Origin: a virus
IMG/VR virus record: IMGVR_UViG_3300018424_000197
Location: 1 to 26,547 of that record
Length of the DNA: 26,547 nt
Strand: one strand, 5' to 3'
The notes below the pieces were generated by a model. It made no database searches, had not been told where the DNA came from, and saw only the letters and a program-made list of their open reading frames with translations. Each line of letters starts with the position of its first letter. Position 1 is the first letter of the stretch. The position numbers were made by a program, and so were the translations under genes. This document shows positions 8,668-15,639 of the stretch, piece after piece.

Positions 8668-9171
8668 TTAAGCCAGATAGTCACGTGTTGCCACACCACC
8701 GAGACCAAGCTCAGAAGCATCAGTCATCCACGCAACGACACGGACTTTACCGTTTGCTGGTACAGTTGCACCAGGTACGTTAAGAAGCATGTCAATGGTG
8801 TCGGCAGCAGAAGTAGGCAGAACAGTGTTTGCACCAAATGGAGCAAGACCATTCGAACCTACAGCCGGGTAGCCGAGGGTGTTGAGGTCACCACCGTCGA
8901 TGAAGTCATCGCCAGCAGCAACGTCAAGGTCGAAGGTTGCACCCGTTGAGGTGTCAACCGTCAGAACTTCTGCAATAGCGCCGTGGAGGAGAGTATTAGC
9001 AGGTACATTGATGACCTGAATAATATCGCCAGTAGCGAGTGCAGAACCCTTGGTAGTGGTGACTTCAGCGAAGTCAACAATCCGTTCAACCATATACGGG
9101 ACACGATTGCTCAGACCGGAAACATGGGTGCCTTCAGTAGCAGAGCCACGAGTGAAATTAACAGTAGCCAT
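8668..9171 (-). CDS. Capsid decoration-like / minor head protein
   Basis: This 167-aa acidic, beta-rich protein starts at an ATG preceded by AAAGGT. It is rich in Ala, Thr, Val, Gly and Asp, with short strands such as GDIIQVINVPANT and GKVRVVAWMTD. It has no Cys and no membrane segment. It follows the major capsid gene by 28 bases and is therefore in the same transcript. Small beta-rich proteins encoded directly after the capsid gene are commonly head decoration or stabilising proteins. That is the basis of the call, together with the composition. An alternative is a minor tail or neck component. Confidence 0.65.
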   Translation of the reverse strand: MATVNFTRGSATEGTHVSGLSNRVPYMVERIVDFAEVTTTKGSALATGDIIQVINVPANTLLHGAIAEVLTVDTSTGATFDLDVAAGDDFIDGGDLNTLGYPAVGSNGLAPFGANTVLPTSAADTIDMLLNVPGATVPANGKVRVVAWMTDASELGLGGVATRDYLA

Positions 9172-9199
9172 AATAGATTACCTTTCTCTAAGCTCGGTC

Positions 9200-10288
9200 T
9201 TACTGACCCAAGTTATAACGGGCGGTTACGAGACCTTCAGGACGGAGAACTTTCCGACCGTACAGGTGCAGACCGCGAACAACATCACCGAAGAAGTCCG
9301 TAGAACGGTACGTTTCGGATTTGTTGATTTGCTCGGCGCAAGCAACGGAGCCTTTATGTCCTGCAACAATCACACCGTAGTTAGTTTGTTGTGCAGCCGT
9401 AGATACGGATTCAGGACCAGAACCAATGCTCGGAAGGTTGTTGGACGAGTACAGTTTAAAGCCGTAGATCATGCCTTTACCGATACGACCGTTCCGCAGC
9501 AGGTTTTCACCAGTAGAGGTAAAGTCGTGATCCATGAGCTTGGAACCTTCGTCACCAAGAACTTCAAGGAAGGCAGGGTCAACGATCAGCCAACGATCTT
9601 CTTGCGGGACGTTCTGACGGTCCAGCAGACGCTTCATACGGTTGATCACACGCAGCGGCGTAGTGAAGTTAGACGTATTAATCGTCGGGCTAGTACCAAT
9701 CGGAATTGCATCACCAGCAGAAGCAGCAGTCGTACCAAACTGAACAGAGAAGTCAGTACGGTCGAGTTGCATGGAAGCCAGCAGACCTTGACCATTTGTG
9801 GTCGAGATCGGGGAGGTTCCAGAAGCATCTGCCGAAGTTGCAGTCGTGTCACCAACACCAGCGAGGCTAGACAGTTTGTAGCCCGTCATGTAGGCGAGAA
9901 CGTCACGATCAAAGGTATCGCGGAGTTCATAACCAGCACGGTCAGAAGCCAAAGACTCCCAGTTGTGATGGGCATGTTTTTCCTCAATGTCGTCAATTTT
10001 GAACGCGTAGTAGTTCGACTTGTCGATTACCAGCGTGAATTCTTCGTCATCAAGGTCTTGAGCGGTGATCTGAGTACCACGAGAGTACTCTTTAACGGTG
10101 ATCGACGGTTCTTTGATGATACGGACGGTATCACCTTCGTTTTCGATCTCACCGAAGTAGTCAGAGTTACAAATTTCCCGACATACGGAAGATTTGCGGA
10201 AAGCCAACTGTGCCTTCTTGGAGAAAATCTCAGGAGAGAAATTTCCGTTAGGAAGGTTGTTCCAGTTGGAAGCAGCGCGGAAAGCCAT
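9200..10288 (-). CDS. Major capsid protein (HK97-fold, P22 coat-like group)
   Basis: This 362-aa protein has one of the best translation starts in the window: AAGGAGGT eight bases before the ATG. The N-terminal section runs from FSKKAQLAFRKSSVCREICN through GDTVRIIKEPSITVKEYSRG and LVIDKSNYYAFKIDDIEEKH. This is the layout of P22-coat-like HK97-fold capsid proteins: an N-arm, an extended loop region and a long spine helix (RDTFDRDVLAYM). The middle holds a Thr/Ala/Ser-rich insertion, and the C-terminal part returns to a domain with DRWLIVDPAFLEVLG. It is preceded by a consensus promoter and scaffold-like gene and followed by a decoration-like gene. The fold group is assigned by pattern; capsid identity rests on pattern plus context. 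Confidence 0.85.
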   Translation of the reverse strand: MAFRAASNWNNLPNGNFSPEIFSKKAQLAFRKSSVCREICNSDYFGEIENEGDTVRIIKEPSITVKEYSRGTQITAQDLDDEEFTLVIDKSNYYAFKIDDIEEKHAHHNWESLASDRAGYELRDTFDRDVLAYMTGYKLSSLAGVGDTTATSADASGTSPISTTNGQGLLASMQLDRTDFSVQFGTTAASAGDAIPIGTSPTINTSNFTTPLRVINRMKRLLDRQNVPQEDRWLIVDPAFLEVLGDEGSKLMDHDFTSTGENLLRNGRIGKGMIYGFKLYSSNNLPSIGSGPESVSTAAQQTNYGVIVAGHKGSVACAEQINKSETYRSTDFFGDVVRGLHLYGRKVLRPEGLVTARYNLGQ

Positions 10289-10571
10289 AGTAAGTTACCT
10301 CCTTCAAGGGTTTTGGGCCTTTCCAATTCAGCCAAAAACGGGAGCTAACACATTCCAAGGCTACTAACACATTAATTCAACAAAATTTGACGGGTGCCAT
10401 AAAGGGGCGTCAAAGTAAGGGGTCGAAAAATGGAGTAGGAAATTGGTAGTCAGCAATAAGAACCAATCAACTTGGGGTATCAGAGTATCCACTAATGGAG
10501 GTCTTACCCACCTATGAAAGGTTCCATTGTATGCAAAAAGTGCTTTAAAAAAAGGTTTTTCACCTTTTTAC
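10289..10571 (-). promoter_or_regulatory. Long untranslated leader of the capsid transcript
   Basis: The stretch between the predicted transcription start near 10571 and the capsid ATG at 10288 is about 280 nt and holds no sizeable gene. It contains a seven-codon reading frame at 10504-10527 (ATG to TAA, encoding MEPFIGG) without a clear ribosome site. It also contains two copies of CTAACACATT (plus-strand reading) at 10345-10354 and 10364-10373, and a possible stem in which ATTGGT pairs with ACCAAT. The capsid ribosome site is at its end. The leader may stabilise or regulate the capsid message; no known RNA family is recognised. Confidence 0.45.
10547..10569 (-). terminator. A/T-rich hairpin with U-tract at transcript start
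   Basis: On the minus strand AAAAAGGT pairs with ACCTTTTT around a five-base GAAAA loop, followed by further T residues. It begins within a few bases of the start site predicted for the capsid promoter. For transcripts from that promoter it is probably too close to the start to terminate and would act as a 5' stabilising hairpin. For read-through from the scaffold gene it could act as a weak terminator. Confidence 0.5.
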
Positions 10572-10577
10572 ACGTAC

Positions 10578-10606
10578 ATTATATCACATAAAAATACGTT
10601 TGTCAA
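10578..10606 (-). promoter_or_regulatory. Consensus sigma-70 promoter for capsid genes
   Basis: The minus strand reads TTGACA (10606-10601), a 17-base spacer and TATAAT (10583-10578). Both boxes are perfect and the spacing is optimal. Transcription would start near 10571 and run into the major capsid gene and onward. It gives the capsid block its own strong promoter apart from the packaging genes upstream. Confidence 0.88.
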
Positions 10607-10637
10607 GCACTTTTTGCAATTTCTTGTGTTTTTTTTT

Positions 10638-11648
10638 CTATTCAGTCGGAGCGTGGTTCAAATGACCCGTTGCATCGTAGAGATATCGACCTTCACGACG
10701 AGCCTTATCAATCTGCTCCATGTGCTGTTCAAACTCTGCATCGCTCATAGCATTCACCATACTATCACTATACAGGTATTCACGCTTGCTTACCGGATCA
10801 GTTTTTGTAGCAGTTTTGCTAGGAACATCTTCCGGTGGTTGACGTGTTTTACGCTTCTTCTTAGGAGCCTCTTCGAGTACTTCCTCGTCAGATTCATCTA
10901 CAGGTGATTTCCACCCTGTGTCAGCCTTAAACAACGTGATGATAGCGTTGAGTTGCTTTGCAGTAGCATATGGGTTACTGAGAGTATCAACTGTATTTTC
11001 AGGTGCTTCTTCAGCTATCCAATCAGAGAACTCCTCAGAGTTTTTTACGTGCTCTGCATCTGGATGGCGTTTGATAACCTGGCTCATAACCTTTGCTACG
11101 TGTAGTTCTGCCTTTACGGTATCAAGGTCTTTAGTACGATTAGTGAACTCTTCGTCAACTTCTGCAAGACGCTTTTCAACCATAGTGTCAAGTACACGAG
11201 TAAAGTCAGGATACTCAGCACGGAATTTTTCAATATCTTCCTCAGTGGAAAGATTCTTGAGGCGTTCCTTTTTATTAGCCTCTAGCTTGACATTCTTTAA
11301 CTCATTTTGAATTTCTCTGAGTTGCTTTTGTAGTTCAGCATTCTGCCGTCGAGAGTCAGCATGACGTTTTTGCCAATCATGCTTCTGCTCATTTTTCTTC
11401 TTCTGTTTAGGCTCTTCTTCATCCTCTTCAGATTCTGTTTCGTCAGCTTCTTCTACAACTTCCTCTTCTTCGACTTCTTCTTCGGCGTCGTCTTCAATAG
11501 GGGGAAGTTCAACTTTTTTTCCTAGTTGGGCTTCTCGCTCTTCTTGGAACTTCTTTTCTGCTTCGGCAATTTCCTTTTCTAGGTCTTCATCTGAAGTATT
11601 AGAACTAGAAAAACCATAACTCTTCATCATTGCTACTTTTTCAGCCAC
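10638..11648 (-). CDS. Scaffold-like acidic coiled-coil protein
   Basis: The frame extends to a GTG at 11681, but a GTG at 11648 has AAAGGA at good distance and is the likelier start, giving 336 aa. The protein is highly charged. It has a long Glu/Asp-rich stretch (about residues 55-85), then a Lys/Arg/Gln helical region with coiled-coil heptads (QKRHADSRRQNAELQKQLRE), then a mixed helical domain and a second acidic/basic patch (EEVLEEAPKKKRKTR). Directly before the capsid gene, a protein of this type is usually the internal scaffold that guides procapsid assembly and is later lost or cleaved. No protease gene is visible nearby. Identification is from composition and position. Confidence 0.75.
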   Translation of the reverse strand: MAEKVAMMKSYGFSSSNTSDEDLEKEIAEAEKKFQEEREAQLGKKVELPPIEDDAEEEVEEEEVVEEADETESEEDEEEPKQKKKNEQKHDWQKRHADSRRQNAELQKQLREIQNELKNVKLEANKKERLKNLSTEEDIEKFRAEYPDFTRVLDTMVEKRLAEVDEEFTNRTKDLDTVKAELHVAKVMSQVIKRHPDAEHVKNSEEFSDWIAEEAPENTVDTLSNPYATAKQLNAIITLFKADTGWKSPVDESDEEVLEEAPKKKRKTRQPPEDVPSKTATKTDPVSKREYLYSDSMVNAMSDAEFEQHMEQIDKARREGRYLYDATGHLNHAPTE

Positions 11649-11738
11649 TTGTATATTCCTTTCATAGTCGCTGGGGCGCACAAATAAAGGCTGTGCGGTG
11701 CCAACACCACAGAAGAATCATTTCTTGTGTGGGTATTC

Positions 11739-13262
11739 TTAATCTGGTGTGTCGTTGTCTGCGCTTGCTTGTCCAGAGCCATCTGCGTCATCAGAGTCGG
11801 ATTCATTTCCTCCGTATCCTCCAAAATCCCCTGAAGCGGCGTTGCTTCCTGCTTCTGCTTGGACATCCCGATCTTCTTTCGTGTTTCCAAAAGCGTCGAA
11901 GCCGATTTCCTCATCGTCCAAATCTTCTTTTTCTTTATCCATAAAGTCTTTTTCATACTCCCCTCGGAAGTCTAGTGCAGCTTCTACTTGTTGGTCTGTG
12001 AGATTACCAAAATAATCTACTGCTGCTTTAGTACCTAGAGAAGGGACAGGACCGCCAACTTGGTATGAACCGTCTGAACTGTAAGACTCGATGTTACCAC
12101 TAAAGGGGTTAGTGGTGTTATACCCACCAATAACGTTACCTACTGAACCTGGAGGGGCACCACCATGTGCTTGAGATGTTTCAGACAAGGCTTCAAAGGA
12201 TTTCTGTGCTGCATCCGCCATACTTTGCGCGATCTCGCCTTTTACTTCTGGCCCAGCAGTTGCAATAGTAGACAGATAATCTCTAGCCTTTTGGCGATCT
12301 TTTGTAGCGAGGTCTCTTAGTTGGCCCTTTGTATCCATAAACCCAGCAACTTTACCGGGTAGACCAGGACTAAGAGCAGCATTAGCTACCATATCCATAA
12401 CATCAACGAGAGCGTCGGGCGCTGTGGCTGTATCAACAAGTCCCTCAATATTCCCTCGGTCAATCATCTCTCCAACTGACTTACCAAACTCCCCGCCTTC
12501 AACACTACCGACGCCAAGGGTTTGAGTAGTTCCTCCTGCTTGACCTGCTCCACCCGGTGAGCCTCTATTGGTTCCCGCTCGCATCTCATTCTCTCCAGAA
12601 TTTAAATCTTGAGTTCCTGGACCTTTAGTGGTAGATGAAGATGTACCTGTTCCTACAGTTTTAGAACCAGATGTTCCGGTGCCAACAGTACTTTGTCCCG
12701 CAGATGAAGCAGAACCTTCTTGCTGTTGTTTTTCCACCTCTTTTACAGCTGATGGTACATATGTTTTAGCAATGTTTATAGAACCTGGTTGGTAAACTGC
12801 TTCAGGGTAGTAGCCACCTTGAGTTACAACACCCCCTTGGTTAAACGCACGAACAGGTTGTGGAACTTTCATCATAGGCTGCTGCTGCTGTGCCATCTGA
12901 GCAGGAGGAGTAGGCTGACCTTGTGGCTTGCCCATTTGAGGTTGTTGTGGAGGGCGTGGTTGTCCCTGCCCCTGTTGTGGTGGTTGTTGTGGTTTTCCCA
13001 TCGGACGCTGTTGCGGAGGACGAGGCTGACCTTGTGGTGGTTGTTGTGGTACAGGTTTACCACCAACACGCCCCTGCTTCTGCATTTGTGCCATGCCTTC
13101 TTTTGCAGCAGACTCCATCTTCTGCAATTTCTCTAATCCATACCAAGCCACGGCTTCCTTTGTCAGGACGCCTTCACCTGGAGTCAACTTAGCTGGAACC
13201 GTGTCAGGACTTGAAGGCTGGGCGACGGGTCTTGGCTGCGGTTTTTGAAACGGAGTCTGCAT
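11739..13262 (-). CDS. Pro/Gln-rich probable internal virion protein
   Basis: This 507-aa protein starts at an ATG with AAGGTGAT upstream and overlaps the end of the 101-aa gene by 59 bases. Near the N-terminus it has DTVPAKLTPGEGVLTKEAV (residues about 20-38), a motif seen in many phage tail and internal proteins. A Pro/Gln-rich section (about 70-135) with repeated GKPQ and QPRPPQQ units follows. A Ser/Gly/Thr linker with GTGTS repeats comes next, then a helical domain (about 260-350), and a very acidic C-terminus rich in Asp, Gly and Ser. It lies between portal and scaffold genes, so a portal-associated, ejection or assembly role is plausible. I do not recognise a catalytic domain. Confidence 0.75.
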   Translation of the reverse strand: MQTPFQKPQPRPVAQPSSPDTVPAKLTPGEGVLTKEAVAWYGLEKLQKMESAAKEGMAQMQKQGRVGGKPVPQQPPQGQPRPPQQRPMGKPQQPPQQGQGQPRPPQQPQMGKPQGQPTPPAQMAQQQQPMMKVPQPVRAFNQGGVVTQGGYYPEAVYQPGSINIAKTYVPSAVKEVEKQQQEGSASSAGQSTVGTGTSGSKTVGTGTSSSTTKGPGTQDLNSGENEMRAGTNRGSPGGAGQAGGTTQTLGVGSVEGGEFGKSVGEMIDRGNIEGLVDTATAPDALVDVMDMVANAALSPGLPGKVAGFMDTKGQLRDLATKDRQKARDYLSTIATAGPEVKGEIAQSMADAAQKSFEALSETSQAHGGAPPGSVGNVIGGYNTTNPFSGNIESYSSDGSYQVGGPVPSLGTKAAVDYFGNLTDQQVEAALDFRGEYEKDFMDKEKEDLDDEEIGFDAFGNTKEDRDVQAEAGSNAASGDFGGYGGNESDSDDADGSGQASADNDTPD

Positions 13263-13509
13263 TAGAGATCACCTTGTCTTGTTTTGCGGCTTCATCGGCC
13301 CACACTTGAGGGTCACGATTAATCTTGGCTTGTAACTGGCATAGAGCAGCGTAGCCACCATTCACACGAATCAAGTCTTCTGCGGTGGATGGTACTTGTA
13401 GGTTTTTCACATAATCTGCTTTTAAATCCTCTATGATAATGTTTAGTGCCTTTACATTTTTTTGGATACATAGGGTTCTGTACGATTGTAGTACTTCTTT
13501 ATTCATCAT
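13204..13509 (-). CDS. Small protein downstream of portal
   Basis: This 101-aa protein starts at an ATG that overlaps the portal stop codon (ATGATGA arrangement), indicating translational coupling. It is mostly helical and charged: KNVKALNIIIEDLKADYVKN, then EDLIRVNGGYAALCQLQAKI. The C-terminus is basic and rich in Lys, Thr and Ala. Its last 59 bases overlap the next gene in another frame. Small helical proteins with an RVNGGYAAL-like segment are frequent after the portal in podovirus-like genomes, but the function is not known to me. A chaperone or neck role would fit the location. Confidence 0.75.
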   Translation of the reverse strand: MMNKEVLQSYRTLCIQKNVKALNIIIEDLKADYVKNLQVPSTAEDLIRVNGGYAALCQLQAKINRDPQVWADEAAKQDKVISNADSVSKTAAKTRRPAFKS

Positions 13510-15635
13510 TGTGGAACTTCTCCTCCTCCACCGCCATCATTTCCTGTAAATCCTGGGGTTCCCGGTACTTGCGGTACGCCTACTCCCGGTACACCCCCGC
13601 CAGAACCCTGTGTGTCTTGTGCTTGCGCTCCTGCGGGACCATTAGGGGGTTGCGGTGCCCCCGGTGCTCCTCCACCTTGAGGTCCACCCATTCCCTGCAT
13701 CTGCATAAGGAGTGCTTGGTATTGTGCTTCCTCTGCGTTATTCAGGAGCTTATCAGGGTCAAGATCAAGTGACTTGGCAATCTCACGCAGCATGTAAGGC
13801 CAGCGGACGTGCGGAGCCATAACCTGATTTGACGCCTGTTGCATGAACATAGCAAGACGTTGTGAACGAATTTCGTTAGACATGAGAGCGTCCGTGCCAC
13901 GGGCACACACTGTCACATCTCCGAGAGCACGTTCATCAAAGTCAAACGTCATGTTGTACTCAAAGAGTGAGCGAGCCAACTTCTCTAGGCCGTTATCATA
14001 GTTCTTGATAACAGTTTTGATGTTGGTTGACGCTGCACCCATAAGCATTGAGATACCAGATGCTGTACGCCCAACGCCTGTGATGCCTGTCTGACCGTGT
14101 GCAAAACTTGGAAAGCCTGTGCTTTCATCTGATAGTTGACGAGCTTTGTCAAACATCATCATGTTTTCTTGGGTGGTGTTCTGGAACTTATGAGCAAAGA
14201 TCGCCTGTCCCGGTGCACCACCTTGACGACGGAATACCTTACCAGACTCAATGGTTAGGTCTTGTCCCGGCACAAGGTAATCCTCTGCGATTTCAAATAC
14301 AAGATCACCTGACTTAGCAGCGTTGTCAATCGCCATACGCATAAAGCCGTTCATAAGCAACTGTGTATCACTCATGTTCTCCGCAAGACCAACGCCAAAG
14401 AAGTTATTCGGGTTATACTCATAACGGAAGAAATGGAACGGTATACGCTCTGGCATATAAGGGTTAAAAGCAAATTTCAAAACCTGACCGTTACACACCC
14501 AAATCGACACGTTGAATTCATCTGCATCCTCGTATTCTTCTGGAATATCAATCTGTGAAAACAGATCGTCGTCATCTTCAAAGTCTTCACGACCAACGAT
14601 ACCCCAAAACTCATACACTTCATAACGCTCGTTATTCTCATTTTGGCTGTCGTCGTTGATGTCCGTTTCCCACCACTTCTGCTCATAACTGGGGCCGTTT
14701 TCCAGAGCAGTGTCAATAGCCTCTGAACGGAACAGAGAACGTTTTTTAAGGTTGCGTAGTTGGTGGGCAGACATACGCCTGTCGATGACGACATATTCGA
14801 GGTCGTCCTCACCATAGGCTTCTGGATCAACATAAACGTCCAACAGACGGATGTGCTCATATGTAGGAATCATTTGTTTTACAGGGCGGTACAACGGTGG
14901 ACCGTCTTCCTGTGGCTCCCAATATGGGTATTCTTTTTCAACCGCGAACGGGCCTTTGATGACGCCCGTACCATACAGCACACTATCAAACAGAGCACGA
15001 CGCAGAGCCTCATGCCCTGCACCTTCTTGCAGTTGGTCCTGCATCTTCTTGTCCATGAATTCTGCCGCTTCTTGAGCAGGGAAAAAGTTTAGAGATGTAG
15101 GTGTGCCACCAGTGCCTTCTTCAAGTTTCTCTTCAACTGGTTTCAACTTTTTCTGGAGTGTTCCAAGATTGAAACGATATCCTGGCTCTAGGTCTTTACC
15201 ATCGCCGGGGAAGCCATAAGGGCTGTCGAATTCATCTGACTCCTCCATCTCCTGCTCTTCAGGTTTAGGAGGAGCCTTTGGATCAATATGAACAGCTTCT
15301 TCAACGCCCTCTGGAATAGGGGTAGGCTTAACCATGATCGGAAACTTATTCCCACTATTGGGAAACATAATTTCGTGAATGATACCGTAGGCAGCAAGAA
15401 CCTTAGTCTTGGTGACCTTGATGAAAACATCTGACTCTTCATCTTCCTTGAACACGTTGTTTACGTGCGGAAGACCACGATAGTTCAGGTATGCCTCTAC
15501 CCAGCGCTCCTCCTGCTCACGACGATTATCCTGTGCACGATTAAACCGCTCCAAAACGTAGGTTGCCACAGGGCCATGCTCGGATAGAACAGCCTCATCA
15601 TCTACAGACTCAATCTCAATCCCTTGCTCGTCCAT
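13506..15635 (-). CDS. Portal protein
   Basis: This 709-aa protein matches the size of P22-type podovirus portals. The N-terminus has a typical helical start (VLERFNRAQDNRREQEERW then EAYLNYRG). Further on are DPEAYGEDDLEYVVIDRRMS, where the wing region usually lies, and a crown/stem section with IPFHFFRYEYNPNNFFGVGL and TQLLMNGFMRMAIDNAAKS. The central part has long acidic stretches. The last 70 residues are Gly/Pro/Gln-rich and probably disordered. The portal forms the dodecameric ring at one capsid vertex through which DNA is packaged and ejected. It lies four bases after the large terminase gene and is coupled to the 101-aa gene by an overlapping stop/start. Confidence 0.88.
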   Translation of the reverse strand: MDEQGIEIESVDDEAVLSEHGPVATYVLERFNRAQDNRREQEERWVEAYLNYRGLPHVNNVFKEDEESDVFIKVTKTKVLAAYGIIHEIMFPNSGNKFPIMVKPTPIPEGVEEAVHIDPKAPPKPEEQEMEESDEFDSPYGFPGDGKDLEPGYRFNLGTLQKKLKPVEEKLEEGTGGTPTSLNFFPAQEAAEFMDKKMQDQLQEGAGHEALRRALFDSVLYGTGVIKGPFAVEKEYPYWEPQEDGPPLYRPVKQMIPTYEHIRLLDVYVDPEAYGEDDLEYVVIDRRMSAHQLRNLKKRSLFRSEAIDTALENGPSYEQKWWETDINDDSQNENNERYEVYEFWGIVGREDFEDDDDLFSQIDIPEEYEDADEFNVSIWVCNGQVLKFAFNPYMPERIPFHFFRYEYNPNNFFGVGLAENMSDTQLLMNGFMRMAIDNAAKSGDLVFEIAEDYLVPGQDLTIESGKVFRRQGGAPGQAIFAHKFQNTTQENMMMFDKARQLSDESTGFPSFAHGQTGITGVGRTASGISMLMGAASTNIKTVIKNYDNGLEKLARSLFEYNMTFDFDERALGDVTVCARGTDALMSNEIRSQRLAMFMQQASNQVMAPHVRWPYMLREIAKSLDLDPDKLLNNAEEAQYQALLMQMQGMGGPQGGGAPGAPQPPNGPAGAQAQDTQGSGGGVPGVGVPQVPGTPGFTGNDGGGGGEVPQ

Positions 15636-15639
15636 GTTC

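Larger units (their letters stand above)
10532..10618. repeat. 14-bp perfect inverted repeat flanking the capsid promoter
   Basis: The arms TGCAAAAAGTGCTT (10532-10545) and AAGCACTTTTTGCA (10605-10618) are exact reverse complements separated by 59 bases. One arm lies just upstream of the -35 box of the minus-strand promoter and overlaps its outer two bases. The other lies about 25-40 bases downstream of the start site. This layout suits paired operator half-sites or a looping repressor. In read-through RNA it would also form a long stem. Confidence 0.75.

Noticed and set aside
9050-10348. A 432-codon plus-strand frame opposite the capsid genes
   Set aside because: It is the reverse of the decoration and capsid genes in another frame. 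Its composition is Arg/Thr/Val-rich without domain pattern, and it crosses the boundary of two well-supported genes.
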